Shown here: positions 59,849 through 64,000 of the stretch, in pieces
Layout of the letters: each line of letters begins with the position of its first letter
Numbering within the stretch: position 1 is the first letter of the stretch
Origin: Nonomuraea rubra
Lineage (GTDB): Bacteria; Actinomycetota; Actinomycetes; Streptosporangiales; Streptosporangiaceae
DNA: 64,000 bases
Direction of reading: 5' to 3'
NCBI RefSeq assembly: GCF_014207985.1
Contig: NZ_JACHMI010000001.1
Coordinates: 10,585,001-10,649,000, forward strand
The notes under the pieces: model-generated
Databases searched by the model: none
What the model was told of the DNA's origin: nothing
What the model saw: only the letters and a program-made list of their open reading frames with translations
Position numbers and translations under genes: made by a program

Positions 59849-60100
59849 TGAACTCTGGGTAACAGGGCGATTACATCCCGATCTCGCGGGTATTACACGT
59901 CGCACAGCAGAAGCGGGTTCCGGAAAGCCAACGGGCTGGTAGTGTTCGGCCCGTAAGCGCCGCACAAACGGGCACCAGATCACAAATCCGGTCCCGTTCT
60001 AGGGCAGTGGAGTTCGCAGGGATGACGACTCCACGCGGCGCGGTCACCAGATAACAACGCCGGGGCAACCGGTGACTTCGTCCTGCCCACATCTCTTCCT
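59849..60100. other. Intergenic region before treS
   Basis: 252 bp between the asparagine-synthetase-like gene and treS. No coding frame with a ribosome-binding site and no clear promoter hexamers were found. No riboswitch structure was recognised. Confidence 0.4.
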
Positions 60101-61811
<1,711 letters not shown>

Positions 61812-61825
<14 letters not shown>

Positions 61826-64000
61826 CCGGCACCTGGGCACGGGCCGCGCGGCGCGCCGGGATGAGCGCGACCGCGAGGGCCGTGCCCACGACCGCCAGCA
61901 CCGCCACCGCCAGCGTCAGGGGCGACGGCGCGCGGCCGATGCCCGCGCCGACGCCGCTGGTGTGGCCCTGCCAGTCGATCAGCCCGGTGACGACGGAGAT
62001 GCCCGCCGCCGTGCCCACGCCCACCCCCAGCACGACCAGCAGCCCCGTACCGGTCACGAGCGTGGCCATGACCTGGCGCGGGGTCAGCCCCATGGCCTTG
62101 AGCACGGCCAGGTCGAAGGCGTGGTCACGCAGGCCGAGCGCGCTGGCGGTGAGCAGGTTGGCCAGGCCGATCAGGGTCAGCACGGCGATCAGCGCCACGA
62201 TCACCACCCGGATGATCGCCAGCCGGTCGGCCGGGTTGATCGCGGCCTGCACGTCCAGGCCCTCCTTCGAGACCGTCAGCAGCCGGCCGCGCACCTCCAG
62301 CGGGTCGGCGCCCGGCTTGAGCGCCAGCGCGTAGTACTCCGGCGGCACCGCGTCCTTGGCCGCCAGGCTGTCGAGCCCGACCGAGAGCACCTCACCGTCC
62401 TGCTCGGGCTCGACGGTCCTGCCGACGATCCTGACGATCAGCGGGGTGCCGCCCACGGTGAGCCGCACCCGGTCGCCGATCTTGAGCCCGAGCAGGTCGA
62501 GCAGCCCCTGGCCGGCGACCGCCTCGCCCTGGCGGGCGTACATGCGGCCCTCCACCACCGGGAACGGGTACGGGCTCGTCGAGCTGCCGATGGCCCGCAC
62601 CCGCACGGAACGGGCCTCGCCGGGGGCCAGCGCGTTCACGTCGGTGCCCGGGTAGACCTCCGCCACGTCCTTGTCCTGGCCGGCGAGCCGCTCGGCGACG
62701 GCCGGGTCCTCCTTGCCGGGCTTGACGTACAGGGCGGCGTGCTGGCCGACCTGCTCGGGATGGGCGGAGAAGTTGTCCAGCGTGGCCCAGACGCCGAGCC
62801 CGATCGTGATCATCATCATCGGCACGGCCAGGCCGAACGCCGTCAGGAACGCCGGCACCCGCCGGGTGAAGGCGTCCCTGGTGCCCAGGACGAGGGCGGG
62901 CGGGAGGCGTACGAGCAGGGCCAGGCGCGCCAGCCGGGACAGGTGACCCCGGGGCGGCGCGGCGGGCACGTCGGGGATCGGCGGCGTGCGGCCGCCCCGC
63001 CAGGCGGGCACGCCGACGGCGGCCAGCACCACCAGGGCGGTGCCCGCGACGATGGCCAGCACGGGGATGGGCGCCACGGAGCCGGCGCCGAGCATCGCCG
63101 CCATCACGCCCCAGCCCACCAGCGTGCCGAGCGCGACGCCGAGCAGGCCGAGCGCGCCGTGCTCGACCAGGAGCAGCAGCGCGACCTGGCCCCTGGTGAA
63201 GCCCATGGACTTGAGCGTGGCCAGGTCGCGGAGCTGGCCCAGCACCCGGCCACCGGCGGCGTTGGCCAGCGCGAGCGCGGCGGCCACCAGCCCCACCACG
63301 CCGAACAGCGCGAGCAGCGTGCCCAGCAGCCGGTTGTCCAGCTCCATGGCGGCCCTGACCTCGCGCCAGGTGTAGACGCGCTGCAGCCGGTCCTCCAGCA
63401 GCACGACCACGCGCTGCGAGACGACCTGCGAGGCCTCGGGGTCGGCCAGGCGCAGCCCGGTGACCCACTCGCTGCGGCCCAGCATGGGCTCGATGCGGTC
63501 GAGCGTGTAGGGCAGCACGTAGGCCAGGCCGGGCGTCCACTCGGGGTAGAACCCCTGGTCGGCGGAGTCGGAGATGCCGCGCACGTAGAGCGTGTGGCGC
63601 TCGCCGTTGATCGTGATGATCGTGAACGGCGCGCCGATGCGCAGCCCCAGCGAGCGGGCGAACGAGCGCTCGACCACCACCCCGTCGGGCTGCGACGGGT
63701 CCAGCCAGCGGCCCTCCGCCACCACGGGATGCGCCACCGCCGGCTGGGTGGCGGGCATCGCGCGCAGCGAGGCCGGCTCCTTCTTGCCGTTCTGCGCCAC
63801 CGTGACGGGCGCGGAGCGGTACGGCCCGGCGGTCTGCGTGACGCCGTCGATGGCGCCCAGCGCGACCTGGGGGCTGTCCTTGGTGTAGATCCAGACGTGG
63901 GCCCCGTCGGTCTGGGCCGACAGGCTCCGCCACGGGTTCGTGCCGTCTTCGAGCAGGGTCGCCGCGGTGATCAGCGCGGCCACGATGCCGGCCACGGCGA
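61812..64000 (-). CDS. FtsX-like ABC transporter permease (partial, N-terminus beyond window)
   Basis: At least 727 visible residues on the minus strand; the first residue at 63995 is a valine inside a membrane segment, so the true start lies beyond 64000. Architecture: periplasmic MacB-like domain ([38 protein letters not shown]), FtsX core with four spans around residues 205-320, a second periplasmic domain, and a C-terminal FtsX core ending in VTSR. This is the double-FtsX type of LolE/MacB-like lipoprotein, toxin or peptide export permeases. The ATPase partner is not visible. Its stop lies 14 bp inside the 3' end of treS. Confidence 0.85.

Noticed and set aside
59849..60100. Possible structured RNA or riboswitch upstream of treS
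   Set aside because: GC-rich partial complementarity is present but no known aptamer core could be matched.

Overview
This is a high-GC actinobacterial chromosome segment. The conserved gene order (ATP synthase operon, prfA/prmC/threonylcarbamoyl-AMP synthase, rpmE, rho, thrB/thrC, hom/lysA), NucS in place of MutS/MutL, PduO-type cobalamin adenosyltransferase and DUF2550 beside atpC all point to Actinomycetales. The large secreted DNRLRE/LamG protein, the many paralogous glycosyltransferases and the WXG-like proteins suggest a filamentous Streptosporangiales member, perhaps Nonomuraea-like. That placement is an inference from gene content, not a database result.

Layout. 0-9.5 kb holds assorted genes: a DivIVA-type coiled-coil cytoskeletal protein, an AI-2E family membrane protein, two alpha/beta hydrolases, a CAP-domain protein, a short-chain dehydrogenase, a large secreted LamG protein and a small zinc-motif protein. 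At 9.5-14.4 kb lie nucS and then a likely catabolic module (carotenoid oxygenase, GNAT, aldehyde dehydrogenase, TetR) with striking dyads at its promoters. At 14.4-18.0 kb a minus-strand operon encodes a Nat-type ABC exporter, a NarL-type histidine kinase with no adjacent regulator, and a STAS protein. At 18.1-29.7 kb lie the cobalamin adenosyltransferase, DUF2550, the whole F1Fo ATP synthase operon (atpI-Z-B-E-F-H-A-G-D-C), a WecA/TagO-type sugar-phosphate transferase and glyA. At 29.7-32.4 kb is a low-complexity gene pair that looks type-VII-secretion related. At 32.5-42.1 kb are the translation and housekeeping genes, a two-component pair, rho, thrB and thrC.

The accessory part is 42.2-59.8 kb. 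A 10.5-kb block of glycosyltransferase genes separates thrC from hom, which in most actinobacteria are adjacent. The block contains four paralogous family-2 enzymes, each with a second GT-A-like but apparently degenerate half and (in all four) a basic amphipathic C-terminus. It also contains two enzymes with a DDDDWYG motif and a small membrane/coiled-coil protein. Several of these genes overlap by 4 bp, so they are probably translationally coupled. Beyond hom-lysA-nrtL lie a further relative in which the DDDDWYG motif has become DPRDVYG, and a divergently transcribed asparagine-synthetase-like protein without the glutaminase cysteine. Together they look like an undescribed cell-surface glycan or glycopeptide pathway, with WecA/TagO at 27 kb as a possible lipid-linked primer.

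The window ends with trehalose synthase (treS) and, convergent and overlapping by 14 bp, a truncated FtsX-type ABC permease. No tRNA, rRNA, CRISPR array, insertion sequence or prophage was recognised.
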